Shown here in pieces: positions 8,959-18,954 of a DNA stretch of 64,000 nt (its first letter is position 1; each line of letters opens with the position of its first letter). The position numbers were made by a program, and so were the translations under genes. Where the stretch lies: positions 1,057,001-1,121,000 of the forward strand of contig NC_016027.1 of the NCBI RefSeq assembly GCF_000182745.2. The letters are read 5' to 3'. This DNA comes from Komagataeibacter medellinensis NBRC 3288 (lineage in GTDB: Bacteria > Pseudomonadota > Alphaproteobacteria > Acetobacterales > Acetobacteraceae). The notes beneath the pieces are model-generated. The model made no database searches and was not told the DNA's origin. It saw only the letters and a list, made by a program, of their open reading frames with translations.

Positions 8959-9501
8959 ATGGCGCCCCCCCGTCCACCTCCCACCCGTGGCACCGCCACG
9001 GGTGCAGGGGTGGAACTGCTCTTCCTGCGTGATGAAGACATGCGACAGGCGCAGGACCTGCTCATGCTGGCGTGCCGGGCCTTCAATGCGCTGATAGACG
9101 AAGAACTGCAGGTCCATGGTCTTGGACATGCCCATTACCGCATCATGCAGGCGATAGCCCTCCAGCCCGGCCTGGCCGTGGGCGGCCTGCTGGGCACGCT
9201 GGGCATTACCAAGCAAAGCCTGAACCGCGCACTGGGCGAATTGCTGACGCTGGGCCTGCTGAGGCAGCAGACCGCAGCACAGGACCGCAGGCGCAAGCAA
9301 CTCTACCTGACCCCGCGTGGAATGGAGATTGAAAGCCGTCTTTTTTCCCTGCAACGTGAGGTGCTTCTGCGGGCCTACCGCAAGGCGGGCGGCAAGGCGG
9401 TCGATGGTTTTCGCCGCGTCATGCGCGGGTTGATAGACGAATCGGACACTCCCGGCGTATCCACCGGTGCCTCTCCCCTTCCAGACCGGAGTACCCCATG
9501 A
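8959..9501 (+). CDS. MarR family transcriptional regulator (PetP-like)
   Basis: The product has an N-terminal Pro-rich extension, then a MarR winged helix: HAHYRIMQAIALQPGLAVG, LLGTLGITKQSLNRALGELL and QTAAQDRRRKQLYLTP. ATG at 8959 is chosen; a TTG at 8932 inside the end of coq9 is possible and would add nine residues. It is coupled by an ATGA overlap to the OmpR-type regulator that follows. The same MarR-plus-response-regulator pair is known as petP-petR in Rhodobacter. Targets are unknown here. Confidence 0.85.
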   Translation: MAPPRPPPTRGTATGAGVELLFLRDEDMRQAQDLLMLACRAFNALIDEELQVHGLGHAHYRIMQAIALQPGLAVGGLLGTLGITKQSLNRALGELLTLGLLRQQTAAQDRRRKQLYLTPRGMEIESRLFSLQREVLLRAYRKAGGKAVDGFRRVMRGLIDESDTPGVSTGASPLPDRSTP

Positions 9502-10235
9502 TCCAGACGGCCTGCGATGCCTCCTCCCCCCGTGACAGCATGATCGTTGATGCCCATGTGGTGGTAGTGGATGACGACCCGCGCCTGCGCCGCCTGCTGC
9601 AACGCTACCTGAGCGAACAGGGCTTTCGCGTCAGTGCCGCATCATCCGCACAGGAAGCACGTCAGGTGCTGGGCTTCATGCAGCCCGATGCGCTGGTGCT
9701 CGACATTACCATGCCGGGTGAAAATGGACTGGAACTGACACGCGAGCTACGGCGCGAAAAACATGACTTCCCCATCCTGCTGCTGACTGCGCGGGGAGAG
9801 CCGGAAGACCGGATCATCGGACTGGAAGCCGGGGCTGATGATTATCTGGCCAAACCGTTCGAACCGCGTGAACTGCTGCTGCGGCTCAAGGCCCATCTAC
9901 GCCGATTCGTACCGCCCGTGCCCAGCAGCAACCTGCGTATCGTGCGACTAGGGCTATTGGAGTTCGATCCGGTACGCGGCCTGTTGTCCAATGCGGATGG
10001 AATCGTGCACCTGACAGGCGGCGAATCAGCGCTGCTTTCAGTCCTGGCCCGCCACCCCAACGAGATCCTGTCGCGCACCGAGATCGCAACAACGCTGGAC
10101 ATGGACGAAATTGGCGAGCGCGCGGTGGACGTACAGGTAACCCGCCTGCGCCGCCGCATCGAGCCGGACCCCAAGGAGCCGCGTTACCTTCAGACCGTGC
10201 GCGGCAAGGGCTACGTGCTCAAGCCCGGTCTCTGA
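9498..10235 (+). CDS. OmpR family response regulator (PetR-like)
   Basis: The 245-residue protein has an N-terminal receiver with acidic pair VVDDDPRLRRLL, phospho-acceptor Asp in LVLDITMPGENG, Thr in LLLTARG and Lys in YLAKPFEPREL. A winged-helix output domain follows, with LTGGESALLSVLA and VDVQVTRLRRRIEPDPKEP. GGAG seven bases before the ATG supports this start; an internal ATG at 9540 is a second choice. The kinase is not in this operon. The EnvZ-like kinase at 5857-7239 is the nearest candidate. Confidence 0.9.
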   Translation: MIQTACDASSPRDSMIVDAHVVVVDDDPRLRRLLQRYLSEQGFRVSAASSAQEARQVLGFMQPDALVLDITMPGENGLELTRELRREKHDFPILLLTARGEPEDRIIGLEAGADDYLAKPFEPRELLLRLKAHLRRFVPPVPSSNLRIVRLGLLEFDPVRGLLSNADGIVHLTGGESALLSVLARHPNEILSRTEIATTLDMDEIGERAVDVQVTRLRRRIEPDPKEPRYLQTVRGKGYVLKPGL

Positions 10236-10341
10236 GACTGTGGCAGATCCATAAAGGCGTTTCTGATGAAGCTTCTCTCAGAAGACCTTTAGGAAACACT
10301 GCCTTTTTAAAACCGGTTATTGTGCAACAGTTCTGAAATGC

Positions 10342-10373
10342 AAAAGGCCAGCATATCACCATGCTGGCCTTTT
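10342..10373. terminator. Bidirectional terminator between response regulator and leuB
   Basis: A perfect 13-base stem (AAAAGGCCAGCAT with ATGCTGGCCTTTT) encloses the loop ATCACC, with A- and T-runs that serve both converging units. It is nested inside an outer inverted repeat TGTGCAAC (10321-10328) / GTTGCACA (10374-10381). The remaining spacer 10236-10320 also holds an imperfect AAAGGC...GCCTTT dyad. Confidence 0.9.
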
Positions 10374-10401
10374 GTTGCACATCACGCAAAACCTCTGCGG
10401 T

Positions 10402-11520
10402 TCAGGCTGCCTTGTTCAACCGGTCCAGTTCAGCCACGACGGCTTTACCCATACCAGCGGTATTCACTTCCATTTTGCCCACGCTCATGATGTCGGGCGT
10501 GCGCAGGCCGTGCGTCAGCACGTTGGATACCGCCTGTTCGATCATGGCGGCATCTTCCTGCATGTCGAACGAATAACGCAGCAGCATGGCGAAGGAGAGA
10601 ATCTGCGCCAGCGGGTTCGCCTTGCCCTGCCCTGCGATGTCGGGCGCGCTGCCGTGGATCGGCTCATACAACGCAGGCGTGCGACCATCCTCGCCCTTCG
10701 CCCCCAGTGTTGCCGAAGGCAGCATGCCAAGGCTGCCGGTCAGCATGGAGGCAAGGTCGGACAGCAGGTCACCAAACAGGTTACCGGTCACAATCACATC
10801 AAACTGCCGCGGGTTGCGCACCATCTGCATGGCACAGTTATCGGCCAGCATGTGGCTCAGTTCCACGTCCTTGTATTCGCGCTCATGCAGGGTGGTCACG
10901 ACCTCTTTCCACAGCAGGCCGCTTTCCATCACGTTGCACTTTTCAACCGAGCACACGCGATTGTCGCGCTTGCGCGCCAGGTCGAAGGCGACGCGAGCCA
11001 CGCGCTCTATTTCCGCTGTAGTATAGACTTCTGTATTGATGCCGCGACGTGACCCATCGGGCAGCGTCTCGATCCCGCGCGGGGTACCGAAATAAATGCC
11101 GCCCACGGTTTCACGCACGATCATGATGTCCAGCCCACGAATGACATCGGGCTTGAGCGTGCTGGCATCGAGCAGCGAATCAAATACCTTGGCCGGACGC
11201 AGGTTGGCGAACAGGCCCAGTTCCTGACGCAGCTTGAGGATCGCGATTTCAGGCCGGCGATCAAACCCGGCCGACGCCCATTTCGGGTCACCCACCGAAC
11301 CAAACAGCACCGCATCTGCCGCCCGTGCCGCGTCAATCACCTGCTGCGTGATCGGCTGGCCATGCGCCGCCAGCGACGCGCCGCCCACCAGATCTTCGCT
11401 GATATCGAAACGGATGCCACGCGCCTGCGCCATCCAGTCCATGATGCGCCGGGCCTCTTGCATGATTTCGGGGCCGATGCCATCGCCTGGCAGAATCAGA
11501 AGCTTCTTGGGTGCGGACAT
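10402..11520 (-). CDS. leuB: 3-isopropylmalate dehydrogenase
   Basis: Third enzyme of leucine synthesis, oxidising and decarboxylating 3-isopropylmalate. The 372-residue protein starts [20 protein letters not shown], with GGGAA upstream; an in-frame ATG four codons earlier is less well placed. Family motifs are [16 protein letters not shown] (substrate Arg residues), the metal-binding [14 protein letters not shown], and the NAD-binding [18 protein letters not shown]. It is the last gene of leuC-leuD-leuB and ends at a strong bidirectional terminator. Confidence 0.97.
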   Translation of the reverse strand: MSAPKKLLILPGDGIGPEIMQEARRIMDWMAQARGIRFDISEDLVGGASLAAHGQPITQQVIDAARAADAVLFGSVGDPKWASAGFDRRPEIAILKLRQELGLFANLRPAKVFDSLLDASTLKPDVIRGLDIMIVRETVGGIYFGTPRGIETLPDGSRRGINTEVYTTAEIERVARVAFDLARKRDNRVCSVEKCNVMESGLLWKEVVTTLHEREYKDVELSHMLADNCAMQMVRNPRQFDVIVTGNLFGDLLSDLASMLTGSLGMLPSATLGAKGEDGRTPALYEPIHGSAPDIAGQGKANPLAQILSFAMLLRYSFDMQEDAAMIEQAVSNVLTHGLRTPDIMSVGKMEVNTAGMGKAVVAELDRLNKAA

Positions 11521-11579
11521 GACGTTTCCCATCCGGATAATCTGTTTATGAACGGTCTGCTAAGGTGCGGCACCCGCCC

Positions 11580-12203
11580 TCAGTCAAGGACGATGTGCGG
11601 AATCCACGGCTGCGCCCTGGCACGACGCTCCTCAAAGGTCGTGATCTCCTTTTCATGCTGAAGCGTCTGGCCGATATCATCCAGCCCTTCCAGCAACAGC
11701 TGCTTGCGTAGCGGATCAACGTCGAACGGCACTTCCTTGCCGTCGGGGCGAACAATCACCTGCCGCGTCAGATCAACCGTAAGGCGGGAATTGGCACCCT
11801 GACGGGCGTCATCCATCAGTTCCGTGCAGACTTCACGCGGCAGCGCGATCGGCAGGATGCCGTTCTTGAAACAGTTGTTGTTAAAAATATCGGCGAAGGA
11901 TGGCGCGATGACGCAGCGGATACCGAAATCCAGCAGCGCCCATGGCGCATGTTCACGCGACGACCCGCAGCCAAGGTTATCGTACGTAATCAGGATCTCG
12001 GCCTTGCGATACGGTTCCTGATTCAGCACAAAATCGGGATTTTCCGTGCCATCAGGCCGATAACGCATACTGTCGAACGCATGCACACCTAGACCGGAGC
12101 GCTTGGTGGTCTTGAGGAACCGCGCCGGAATGATCTTGTCGGTATCAATGTTTTCTTCCGGCAAGACGGCGGCAATGGCCGTAAGAATGGTGAATTTATC
12201 CAT
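11580..12203 (-). CDS. leuD: 3-isopropylmalate dehydratase small subunit
   Basis: LeuD forms the swivel domain of isopropylmalate isomerase with LeuC. The 207-residue sequence has [15 protein letters not shown] near the N-terminus and [19 protein letters not shown], the active-site loop of the family. It starts just downstream of the leuC stop with almost no spacer and precedes leuB by 59 bases. Confidence 0.96.
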   Translation of the reverse strand: MDKFTILTAIAAVLPEENIDTDKIIPARFLKTTKRSGLGVHAFDSMRYRPDGTENPDFVLNQEPYRKAEILITYDNLGCGSSREHAPWALLDFGIRCVIAPSFADIFNNNCFKNGILPIALPREVCTELMDDARQGANSRLTVDLTRQVIVRPDGKEVPFDVDPLRKQLLLEGLDDIGQTLQHEKEITTFEERRARAQPWIPHIVLD

Positions 12204-12205
12204 TA

Positions 12206-13609
12206 TCAGATCAGCTCCCGCACATCAGTCAGGGTTCCGGTCACGGCGGCGGCGGCAGCCATGGCGGGCGATAGCAGGTGCGTGCGGCCACCAGGGCCCT
12301 GCCTGCCCTCGAAATTACGGTTGGAGGTAGAGGCACAGCGCTGCCCCGGCGTCAGCCGGTCGGGGTTCATGCCAAGACACATGGAACATCCGGCCTCGCG
12401 CCACTCGAACCCGGCATCGAGGAATACCCTGTCCAGCCCTTCCTCTTCCGCCTGCGCCTTCACGATGCCTGACCCTGGCACGATCATCGCCCGCACGCCG
12501 GGTGCCACCTTGCGCCCCGCCGCAACGCTGGCCGCAGCACGCAGATCCTCGATCCGACTGTTGGTGCACGAGCCTATGAACACGACATCAACCGGTGTGC
12601 CCGCGATCTTCTGTCCGGCTTCCAGCCCCATGTAGTCCAGCATGCGCTGCATCTGCTTGCGCCGCGCCGGATCGGATTCGGCTGCCGGGTCAGGCACATT
12701 ACCGGTTACGGGAATGACGGTTTCAGGGCTGGTGCCCCATGTCAGCACGGGCGTGATGTCTTCCGCGCGCAGTTCCACCACACGGTCGTAATGTGCCCCC
12801 TCGTCAGCCGCCAGCGTCTTCCAGTAGGCAACGGCTTCGTCAAACGCTTCGCCCTTGGGGGCGAAGGGACGACCGCGCACGTATTCGAACGTGGTCTCGT
12901 CAGGCGCTACCAGCCCCGCGCGGGCGCCAGCCTCGATCGACATGTTGCAGATCGTCATGCGACCTGCCATGTCGAGTTCACGAATGGCAGACCCCGCGAA
13001 TTCGATCACATGCCCCGTGCCGCCCGCCGTGCCGATATGGCCGATGATCGCCAGCATGATGTCCTTGGCAGTGACACCGGGACCGGCCTGCCCCTCGACC
13101 ACGACCTTCATGTTCTTTGCCGGCTTCTGCAGGATGGTCTGGGTCGCCATCACGTGCTCGACCTCGGACGTGCCGATGCCAAACGCCAGCGCCCCCAGCG
13201 CACCGTGGGTGGAAGTATGGCTGTCACCGCACACGATGGTCATGCCCGGCAGGGAAATCCCCTGCTCCGGCCCCACCACATGCACGATGCCCTGGCGCGC
13301 GGACAGCAGCGGGAAATACGGCACGCCGAATTCCTTGACGTTGCGTTCCAGCGTCTCGATCTGGTTGCGGCTTTCGGCTTCCTCGATTGGCAGGGTGCGG
13401 TCGGAGGTGGGCACGTTATGGTCCACTACCGCGATCGTTGCATCAGGGTGACGCAGGCGGCGACCGCTCAGACGCAGCCCCTCGAACGCCTGCGGGCTTG
13501 TGACTTCATGCACAAGGTGCCGGTCGATGTAGAGGATGGCCGTCTTGTCCGGAAGGGTTTCGACCACATGGCTGTCCCATATCTTGTCGAACAATGTGCG
13601 CGGGGCCAT
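12206..13609 (-). CDS. leuC: 3-isopropylmalate dehydratase large subunit
   Basis: LeuC carries the 4Fe-4S cluster of isopropylmalate isomerase. The 467-residue protein has [20 protein letters not shown], the first cluster Cys in [14 protein letters not shown] and the Cys pair in [20 protein letters not shown] ribosome-binding site precedes ATG 13609. It is separated from rplS by a hairpin terminator, so leuCDB may be a unit of its own even though it follows the ffh-rplS operon in the same direction. Confidence 0.97.
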   Translation of the reverse strand: MAPRTLFDKIWDSHVVETLPDKTAILYIDRHLVHEVTSPQAFEGLRLSGRRLRHPDATIAVVDHNVPTSDRTLPIEEAESRNQIETLERNVKEFGVPYFPLLSARQGIVHVVGPEQGISLPGMTIVCGDSHTSTHGALGALAFGIGTSEVEHVMATQTILQKPAKNMKVVVEGQAGPGVTAKDIMLAIIGHIGTAGGTGHVIEFAGSAIRELDMAGRMTICNMSIEAGARAGLVAPDETTFEYVRGRPFAPKGEAFDEAVAYWKTLAADEGAHYDRVVELRAEDITPVLTWGTSPETVIPVTGNVPDPAAESDPARRKQMQRMLDYMGLEAGQKIAGTPVDVVFIGSCTNSRIEDLRAAASVAAGRKVAPGVRAMIVPGSGIVKAQAEEEGLDRVFLDAGFEWREAGCSMCLGMNPDRLTPGQRCASTSNRNFEGRQGPGGRTHLLSPAMAAAAAVTGTLTDVRELI

Positions 13610-13691
13610 CTTGATGTTCCTCTCCCGGACGGAAACAGGCCGCCATCACGCGCAGGATACGCACGCAACAGGCAGCCATAAAATCTTGCAT

Positions 13692-13737
13692 AAAAACGGT
13701 TCGCCCGTTTCCACCATAATAGTGGGAAACGGGCGAA
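13692..13737 (-). terminator. Terminator of the ffh-rplS operon
   Basis: A perfect 13-base stem, TTCGCCCGTTTCC (13700-13712) with GGAAACGGGCGAA (13725-13737), is followed on the minus strand by CCGTTTTTA. It lies 10 bases beyond the rplS stop codon and before leuC. Confidence 0.9.
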
Positions 13738-13747
13738 GGGTCGGCAA

Positions 13748-14143
13748 TTACTCGGCGGCAGTAGCGGCTGCAGGGGCCGCAACTTCACGCTTGCGCTCGG
13801 CAATACGGGCGGACTTGCCGCGACGGCCACGCAGGTAATACAGCTTAGCGCGACGGACCACACCGCGACGGATAACCGCGATTTCGGCGATGGTGGGGGA
13901 GTACAGCGGGAACACACGCTCCACGCCTTCACCGTTGGAAATCTTGCGCACGGTGAAGTTGCTGTTCAGGCCCTTGTTAGAGCGGGCGATCACAACGCCT
14001 TCGTAGTTCTGCACGCGCTTGCGGGTGCCTTCGACCACTTCCACACCGACGCGCACGGTGTCGCCCGGAGCGAATTCCGGCACGGCGCGCTTGGCTGTCA
14101 GGCGGGCGATCTCTTCCGCCTCGTACTTCTGGATGATGTTCAT
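13748..14143 (-). CDS. rplS: 50S ribosomal protein L19
   Basis: The 131-residue protein begins [15 protein letters not shown] and contains [22 protein letters not shown] in part, [21 protein letters not shown] and [14 protein letters not shown], all typical of L19. The Ala/Glu-rich C-terminal tail is common in alphaproteobacteria. GAGGA precedes the ATG. It ends the ffh-rpsP-rimM-trmD-rplS unit. Confidence 0.97.
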   Translation of the reverse strand: MNIIQKYEAEEIARLTAKRAVPEFAPGDTVRVGVEVVEGTRKRVQNYEGVVIARSNKGLNSNFTVRKISNGEGVERVFPLYSPTIAEIAVIRRGVVRRAKLYYLRGRRGKSARIAERKREVAAPAAATAAE

Positions 14144-14174
14144 GATCCGGTCCTCGTTCGATAGGATTTCATGT

Positions 14175-14921
14175 TCAGTTCAGCCGGTCCGCATCGACAC
14201 GGATGCCTGCGGTCCGGGAAATGTCTTGACCTGTAACCACCCGATAGGCAGCCCACAGGTCCGGCCGACGCGCCTGCGTCACCGTCTCGGATGCCGCGCG
14301 CCGCCATTTGGCGATCGCGGCATGATGACCGGACAGCAGGACTTCGGGCACATCGCGCCCGTCCCATTGCGCCGGCTTGGTATAAAGCGGATATTCAAGC
14401 AGACCGTCGGAAAAGCTTTCCTCGACCGCACTTTCACCCGATCCCATCACGCCCGGCAGCAGCCGCACGCAGGCATCAAGCAGCACGGTCGCCGCCACTT
14501 CCCCGCCCGACAGGACATAATCCCCTATCGAGACCTGTTCAGCACCCGAGGCTTCGAGCACGCGCTCATCCACCCCTTCGTACCGCCCACACAGCACCAC
14601 AACACCCGGACCCGCCGCATACCGGCGGATATCCGCCTGCATCAACCGCCGCCCGCGTGGCGTGGGATAGACCAGCGGTCGCCCCGCCAGGTCAATATCG
14701 GCAATGGCTGCCGCCACAACGTCAGGGCGCATGACCATACCCGCCCCACCGCCAAATGGCGTGTCATCCACAACCCGGTGCCGCCCCAACCCGTATTCGC
14801 GCATGTCGCGCGCTTCCACGGACCAGATGCCACGCTCCAGCGCGCGCCCGGCCAGCGAATGCCCCAGCGTGCCGGGAAACATGTCGGGAAACAGCGTCAG
14901 CGCCGTTGCCTGCCACGTCAT
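14175..14921 (-). CDS. trmD: tRNA (guanine-37-N1)-methyltransferase
   Basis: TrmD methylates G37 next to the anticodon and prevents frameshifting. The 248-residue SPOUT enzyme starts at [20 protein letters not shown]. It has [12 protein letters not shown], the knot motif [14 protein letters not shown] and [10 protein letters not shown]. The ATG overlaps the rimM stop codon (ATGA), which fixes the start. A longer frame upstream has no family similarity. Confidence 0.96.
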   Translation of the reverse strand: MTWQATALTLFPDMFPGTLGHSLAGRALERGIWSVEARDMREYGLGRHRVVDDTPFGGGAGMVMRPDVVAAAIADIDLAGRPLVYPTPRGRRLMQADIRRYAAGPGVVVLCGRYEGVDERVLEASGAEQVSIGDYVLSGGEVAATVLLDACVRLLPGVMGSGESAVEESFSDGLLEYPLYTKPAQWDGRDVPEVLLSGHHAAIAKWRRAASETVTQARRPDLWAAYRVVTGQDISRTAGIRVDADRLN

Positions 14922-15469
14922 GGTGCGTTCCCCTGCCCCGCCGTGCCGGGAAAGCATTCGACGGGAACCTCGATCTCATCAGGCAGGCAGATGGCCACCC
15001 ATCCTGCGCCAACATTCACCACCGGTACACAGGCTTCGGTGAATGGCAGCAGGGTGTTGCCATCTGCGCCGTCGATTTCAAGGCTGGTGCCCGCGCCATA
15101 ATCATGGACTGCCGCCACATGGCCAACCACACGGTCCGTGCCGTGTTCACGTACTTCCAGTCCGACCAGATCAGCGAAATAAAATTCGTCCTCATCCGTT
15201 TCGGGCAGGCTGGCACGTGGCACGTACAGCTTGCGGTTGACCATCTGCTGGGCGGCTTCGCGGCTGTCGATGGCGTGACCTGCCGCATCATGCAGCCGGG
15301 CCACGCCATTGCCATGCCATGACAGCCGCCACGGGCGCCCCAGGTCATCGACCAGCCCGGCATAGGTGGCCAGGTCTTCCGCCACGGCGGTATAGCTGTG
15401 CACATGCACAAGCCCCCGCACGCCATGCGGACGACCCACCACACCCATCAGGACATGATCGCGGTTCAT
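14918..15469 (-). CDS. rimM: Ribosome maturation factor RimM
   Basis: The 183-residue protein has the RimM N-terminal barrel ([20 protein letters not shown]) and the PRC-barrel-like half beginning [11 protein letters not shown], ending in EIEVPVECF. RimM binds S19 and assists 30S head maturation. It lies between rpsP and trmD and is coupled to trmD by a four-base overlap. Confidence 0.95.
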   Translation of the reverse strand: MNRDHVLMGVVGRPHGVRGLVHVHSYTAVAEDLATYAGLVDDLGRPWRLSWHGNGVARLHDAAGHAIDSREAAQQMVNRKLYVPRASLPETDEDEFYFADLVGLEVREHGTDRVVGHVAAVHDYGAGTSLEIDGADGNTLLPFTEACVPVVNVGAGWVAICLPDEIEVPVECFPGTAGQGNAP

Positions 15470-15514
15470 GGGATGACTACCTGCCTTTCCTGCCTGTCTA
15501 TCGCGCCAGCAGTC

Positions 15515-15859
15515 TTACGCTGCGGCTGCTTCGGCAGCAGCAGCGGCACGTTCCTGCGCACGCTTCTTGGGCGCGGACTTCTTCGGCTGCTCGTTCCAGG
15601 TCGGCTTGGGTGCCAGGCCTGCGTTACCAAGGAAGCGGGCCACACGGTCGGTCGGCTGAGCGCCGTTGGACAGCCAGTGGGTGATGCGCTCACCCACCAG
15701 ACGCACGCGGTCGGCGTGGTCGGACGGCAGCATCGGGTTGTAGGAACCAACGCGCTCGATGAAGCGACCATCACGCGGGGAGCGGCTGTCAGCCACAACG
15801 ATGTGGTAGTAGGGACGCTTCTTCGCACCAGCACGGGCGAGACGGATCTTGAGGCTCAT
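15515..15859 (-). CDS. rpsP: 30S ribosomal protein S16
   Basis: The 114-residue protein starts [20 protein letters not shown] and has [21 protein letters not shown], the S16 core. An Ala/Lys-rich tail of about 25 residues follows, common in alphaproteobacteria. GGAG lies upstream of the ATG. It is the second gene of the ffh-rplS unit. Confidence 0.97.
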   Translation of the reverse strand: MSLKIRLARAGAKKRPYYHIVVADSRSPRDGRFIERVGSYNPMLPSDHADRVRLVGERITHWLSNGAQPTDRVARFLGNAGLAPKPTWNEQPKKSAPKKRAQERAAAAAEAAAA

Positions 15860-15916
15860 TTAAGACTTCTCCAGACAGAAAAAAGACAAAAGAAAAACGG
15901 AAACGGCGTTATGGGG

Positions 15917-17311
15917 TCAGCCGAACGGCGGACGCCCGCCGCCACCGGGGGGGCGTCCCCCATTGGGCATGAGGGCGGACAGGCCCTGACGCATCAGGCC
16001 CTTCACCCCCAGTTTGCTGAACCGCTTCATCATGGAGGCCATCGCGTCATACTGCTTGAGCAGACGGTTGATCTCCTGCACGGTCGTGCCGGACCCGGCG
16101 GCGATACGCTTCTTGCGCGATGCCTTGATGATGGAGGGCGTGCGCCGCTCCTTGCGGGTCATGGATGAAATGATGGCCTGATGGCGCTTGAGGACGGAGG
16201 TATCAAGCTCCTTGTCCCCCAGCGCATCCTTCAGCTTGCCCATGCCGGGCAGCATGCCGAGGATACCGGAAATGGAACCCATCTTGTTGATCTGGCGGAT
16301 CTGGGCCGCGTAGTCATCAAGATCGAACTTGCCCTGCATCATCTTGAGGGCAAGCTTCTCGCTTTCCTCATGATCCAGGGTATCGGCGGCCTTTTCCACA
16401 AGTCCGGCAATATCGCCCAGACCAAGGATACGGCCTGCGACACGCTCGGGGTGGAATTCCTCCAGCGCGTCCAGCTTCTCGCCCGAACCGGTCAGCTTGA
16501 TTGGCGCACCGGTAATGGCGCGCATGGACAGGGCGGCGCCACCACGGGCATCGCCATCCATACGGGTCATGACAACGCCGGTCACACCCACGGCCTCGTT
16601 GAAAGCCTTGGCGGTATTGACCGCGTCCTGCCCGGTCATGGCATCGACCACCAGCAGGGTTTCCGCCGGATCGGTCTCGGCCCGGATGGCCCGGACCTCT
16701 TCCATCAGCGCTTCGTCAATCGACAGGCGACCGGCGGTATCGAGGATGACGATGTCATACCCTTCGCGCCGTCCCGTATCCATTGCACGCTGCGCGATCT
16801 GCACCGGGGTCTGGCCTGCCACGATGGGCAGCGACGCCACACCCGCGCGCTCAGCCAACTGCGCCAGCTGCAACTGGGCGGCGGGGCGCTGGGTATCAAG
16901 GCTGACCAGCAGCACCTTCTTGCGCTCACGCTGCGCCAGGCGGCGCGCAATCTTGCCTGATGTAGTGGTTTTTCCCGAACCCTGCAGGCCAACCATCAGG
17001 ATCGGCACTGGCGGGGCAGCGTTCAGGTTCAGCGGAACGGCGCCCGCGCCACCCAGCGCGTCGATCAGAGCATCGTTGACGATCTTGGCGACGGCCTGAC
17101 CGGGGGAGATGCTGTCCAGCACCTCGTGCCCCACGGCACGTTCACGAACCTTGTTAACGAAATCCTTGACGACAGGCAGCGCTACATCGGCGTCCAGCAT
17201 GGCCAGACGCACTTCGCGCATGGCTTCCGTAACGTCGGCCTCCGACAAGGCCCCACGCTTGGCAAGGCCATCGAACACACCGGAAAGCTTGCCTGACAGT
17301 GTCTCGAACAA
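15917..17311 (-). CDS. ffh: Signal recognition particle protein Ffh (TTG start)
   Basis: Ffh is the GTPase of the SRP, which targets membrane proteins to SecYEG with 4.5S RNA. The product has the N domain, then GTPase motifs VGLQGSGKTTTSGKIA, DTQRPAAQLQLAQLA, DTAGRLSIDEALM and TRMDGDARGGAALS. The Met-rich M domain contains GSISGILGMLPGMGKLKD and SGTTVQEINRLLKQY, and the tail is Gly/Pro-rich. The family N-terminus aligns with LFETLSGKLSGVFDGL, where a TTG at 17311 is preceded by GGGGAA, so TTG is preferred to the ATG 99 bases upstream. Confidence 0.94.
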   Translation of the reverse strand: MFETLSGKLSGVFDGLAKRGALSEADVTEAMREVRLAMLDADVALPVVKDFVNKVRERAVGHEVLDSISPGQAVAKIVNDALIDALGGAGAVPLNLNAAPPVPILMVGLQGSGKTTTSGKIARRLAQRERKKVLLVSLDTQRPAAQLQLAQLAERAGVASLPIVAGQTPVQIAQRAMDTGRREGYDIVILDTAGRLSIDEALMEEVRAIRAETDPAETLLVVDAMTGQDAVNTAKAFNEAVGVTGVVMTRMDGDARGGAALSMRAITGAPIKLTGSGEKLDALEEFHPERVAGRILGLGDIAGLVEKAADTLDHEESEKLALKMMQGKFDLDDYAAQIRQINKMGSISGILGMLPGMGKLKDALGDKELDTSVLKRHQAIISSMTRKERRTPSIIKASRKKRIAAGSGTTVQEINRLLKQYDAMASMMKRFSKLGVKGLMRQGLSALMPNGGRPPGGGGRPPFG

Positions 17312-17429
17312 CGTATTTCCCCAAAAGAGGACGCGCCACTGCGCGAACCCTCGCGAAGTGACGTGCCTGATTGTGGGCTGGATGTATCGCGCCCTATCTT
17401 GCCCTGTCAAGCATTACGCGCACGGGCAT

Positions 17430-17461
17430 AAAAAAACAGCTGCCGGACACAAGCCGGCAGC
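17430..17461 (-). terminator. Terminator of the Spy-like gene
   Basis: An eight-base GC stem, GCTGCCGG (17439-17446) with CCGGCAGC (17454-17461), is flanked on the minus strand by AAAA before and T7 after. It lies about 40 bases past the stop codon at 17503 and separates this gene from ffh. Confidence 0.88.
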
Positions 17462-17502
17462 CGTTTTCCTGATCCTGCTCCGCACGTGGCGGGACAGGTT
17501 CC

Positions 17503-18018
17503 TTATTTTTTACCATCTTCCGGCGGCGGGGCGGTCAGCGCACGCAGCTGCTCGTGCAGGCTGTCGATCTTGCCCTGCGTTTCACGGATCTGGTTCAGCT
17601 GATCCGTGGTCAGAATATCGTGGATGCGGATCGCGGTCTGCAGGCGGGCAGCCTCGTGCAACTGGTGCAACTGGGTAATCTGCTGCTGCAGGCCAACGAT
17701 CTGGGATTCGTCAACCTTGCCCGGTGTGGCCAGCAGGTCCTGAATCTGCCGGTGAATCTGGTGCTCCTTCTCCATGTCTGCATGGAAGTCGGGGTGGCTG
17801 TCCTGCAGGATGGCCTTCAGCTTCTTGTGCTGGGCAGCAGTCAGCTGGACATTACCAAGGAAGGGCATGCCACCAAACCCGCCAGGGCCACCCATCATGC
17901 CACCGTTGCAGCCACCGGGCGGCGGCGGGGGGGCGTAGTGATGGGCGGCCATGGCCTGCCCGGACAGGCTTGCGAGACTACCGGCAACGGCGGCGGCCAG
18001 AATCATTTTCTTCATCAT
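17503..18018 (-). CDS. Spy/CpxP-like periplasmic protein (LTXXQ family)
   Basis: The 171-residue protein has a cleavable signal peptide (MILAAAVAGSLASLSGQAMA, cleavage after AMA). A Pro/Gly/Met-rich stretch with one Cys follows, then a mostly helical domain with LTAAQHKKLKAIL and LTTDQLNQIRE, the two LTxxQ-type motifs of Spy/CpxP proteins. Family members act as periplasmic chaperones or stress sensors. His and Met are frequent, which could suit metal binding, but this is not shown. M16 and M17 of the open frame are both possible starts. It has its own terminator. Confidence 0.75.
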   Translation of the reverse strand: MMKKMILAAAVAGSLASLSGQAMAAHHYAPPPPPGGCNGGMMGGPGGFGGMPFLGNVQLTAAQHKKLKAILQDSHPDFHADMEKEHQIHRQIQDLLATPGKVDESQIVGLQQQITQLHQLHEAARLQTAIRIHDILTTDQLNQIRETQGKIDSLHEQLRALTAPPPEDGKK

Positions 18019-18168
18019 GGGAACCAAGTCTACTCCTGTTATAACTCGTTCTCTACCCTGCATGCCTCAGGATGGTCATGCAAGGCCTGCGAACGCAACG
18101 CTACAACAGACCAGGTGTTCCAATGTGGCCAAACTTGCTACAAAGTGTAAGGGGCACGGCCCCGCGCC

Positions 18169-18954
18169 TCAGCCAAAACGACCGGTTATATAATCCTGCG
18201 TGCGTTTTTCACGCGGGGTCGTGAACATGCGGTCGGCACTATCTACCTCCACCACCTCACCCATATAAAAAAACGCAACCTGATCGGCACACCGCGCGGC
18301 CTGCTGCAGGTTGTGGGTCACGATGGCGATGGTGAAATCTGCCTTCAGTTCATCAAGCAGTTCCTCGATCCGGGCGGTAGAGACCGGGTCCAGCGCGCTG
18401 GTCGGTTCATCCAGCAGCACCACTTCGGGGCGGGTGGCGATGGTGCGCGCAATGCACAGCCGCTGCTGCTGCCCACCCGACAGCGCCGCCGCTGAATCCC
18501 TCAACCGATCACGCACTTCCGGCCACAGGGCAACGCGCCGCAGCACATCTTCCACCCGCGCATCCATCGCCGCACGGTCAAGGCGTTCATGCAAGCGTAC
18601 GCCAAAGGCGATGTTGTCATAGATCGACATGGGAAATGGCGTGGGCTTCTGGAACACCATGCCCACACGCGCGCGCAGCACGTTCAGGTTCACCTTGGGA
18701 CCAAGGATGTTGCAACCATCAAAAATGACTTCGCCCGTCGCACGCTGGCCGGGATAGAGGTCATACATCCGGTTGAGCACACGCAGCAGCGTGGACTTGC
18801 CACAGCCCGAAGGCCCGATCATGCCCGTGACCTGCCCCTGTGGGAAATCAATCGAGATATCCCTGAGCGCGTGATTCGCCCCGTAATAGAAGTTCAGCCC
18901 CCGCACCGATATCGCCGTGGGAACGGAACTTTTTTCCGCTGCTGTCATATTCAT
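18169..18954 (-). CDS. pstB: Phosphate ABC transporter ATPase PstB
   Basis: The 261-residue ATPase has Walker [18 protein letters not shown], the PstB-specific [13 protein letters not shown] and [19 protein letters not shown], signature [12 protein letters not shown] and Walker [15 protein letters not shown]. This fits PstB of the high-affinity phosphate importer. The start overlaps the pstA stop (ATGA). No phoU follows: the next gene on this strand is the Spy-like protein. Confidence 0.96.
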   Translation of the reverse strand: MNMTAAEKSSVPTAISVRGLNFYYGANHALRDISIDFPQGQVTGMIGPSGCGKSTLLRVLNRMYDLYPGQRATGEVIFDGCNILGPKVNLNVLRARVGMVFQKPTPFPMSIYDNIAFGVRLHERLDRAAMDARVEDVLRRVALWPEVRDRLRDSAAALSGGQQQRLCIARTIATRPEVVLLDEPTSALDPVSTARIEELLDELKADFTIAIVTHNLQQAARCADQVAFFYMGEVVEVDSADRMFTTPREKRTQDYITGRFG

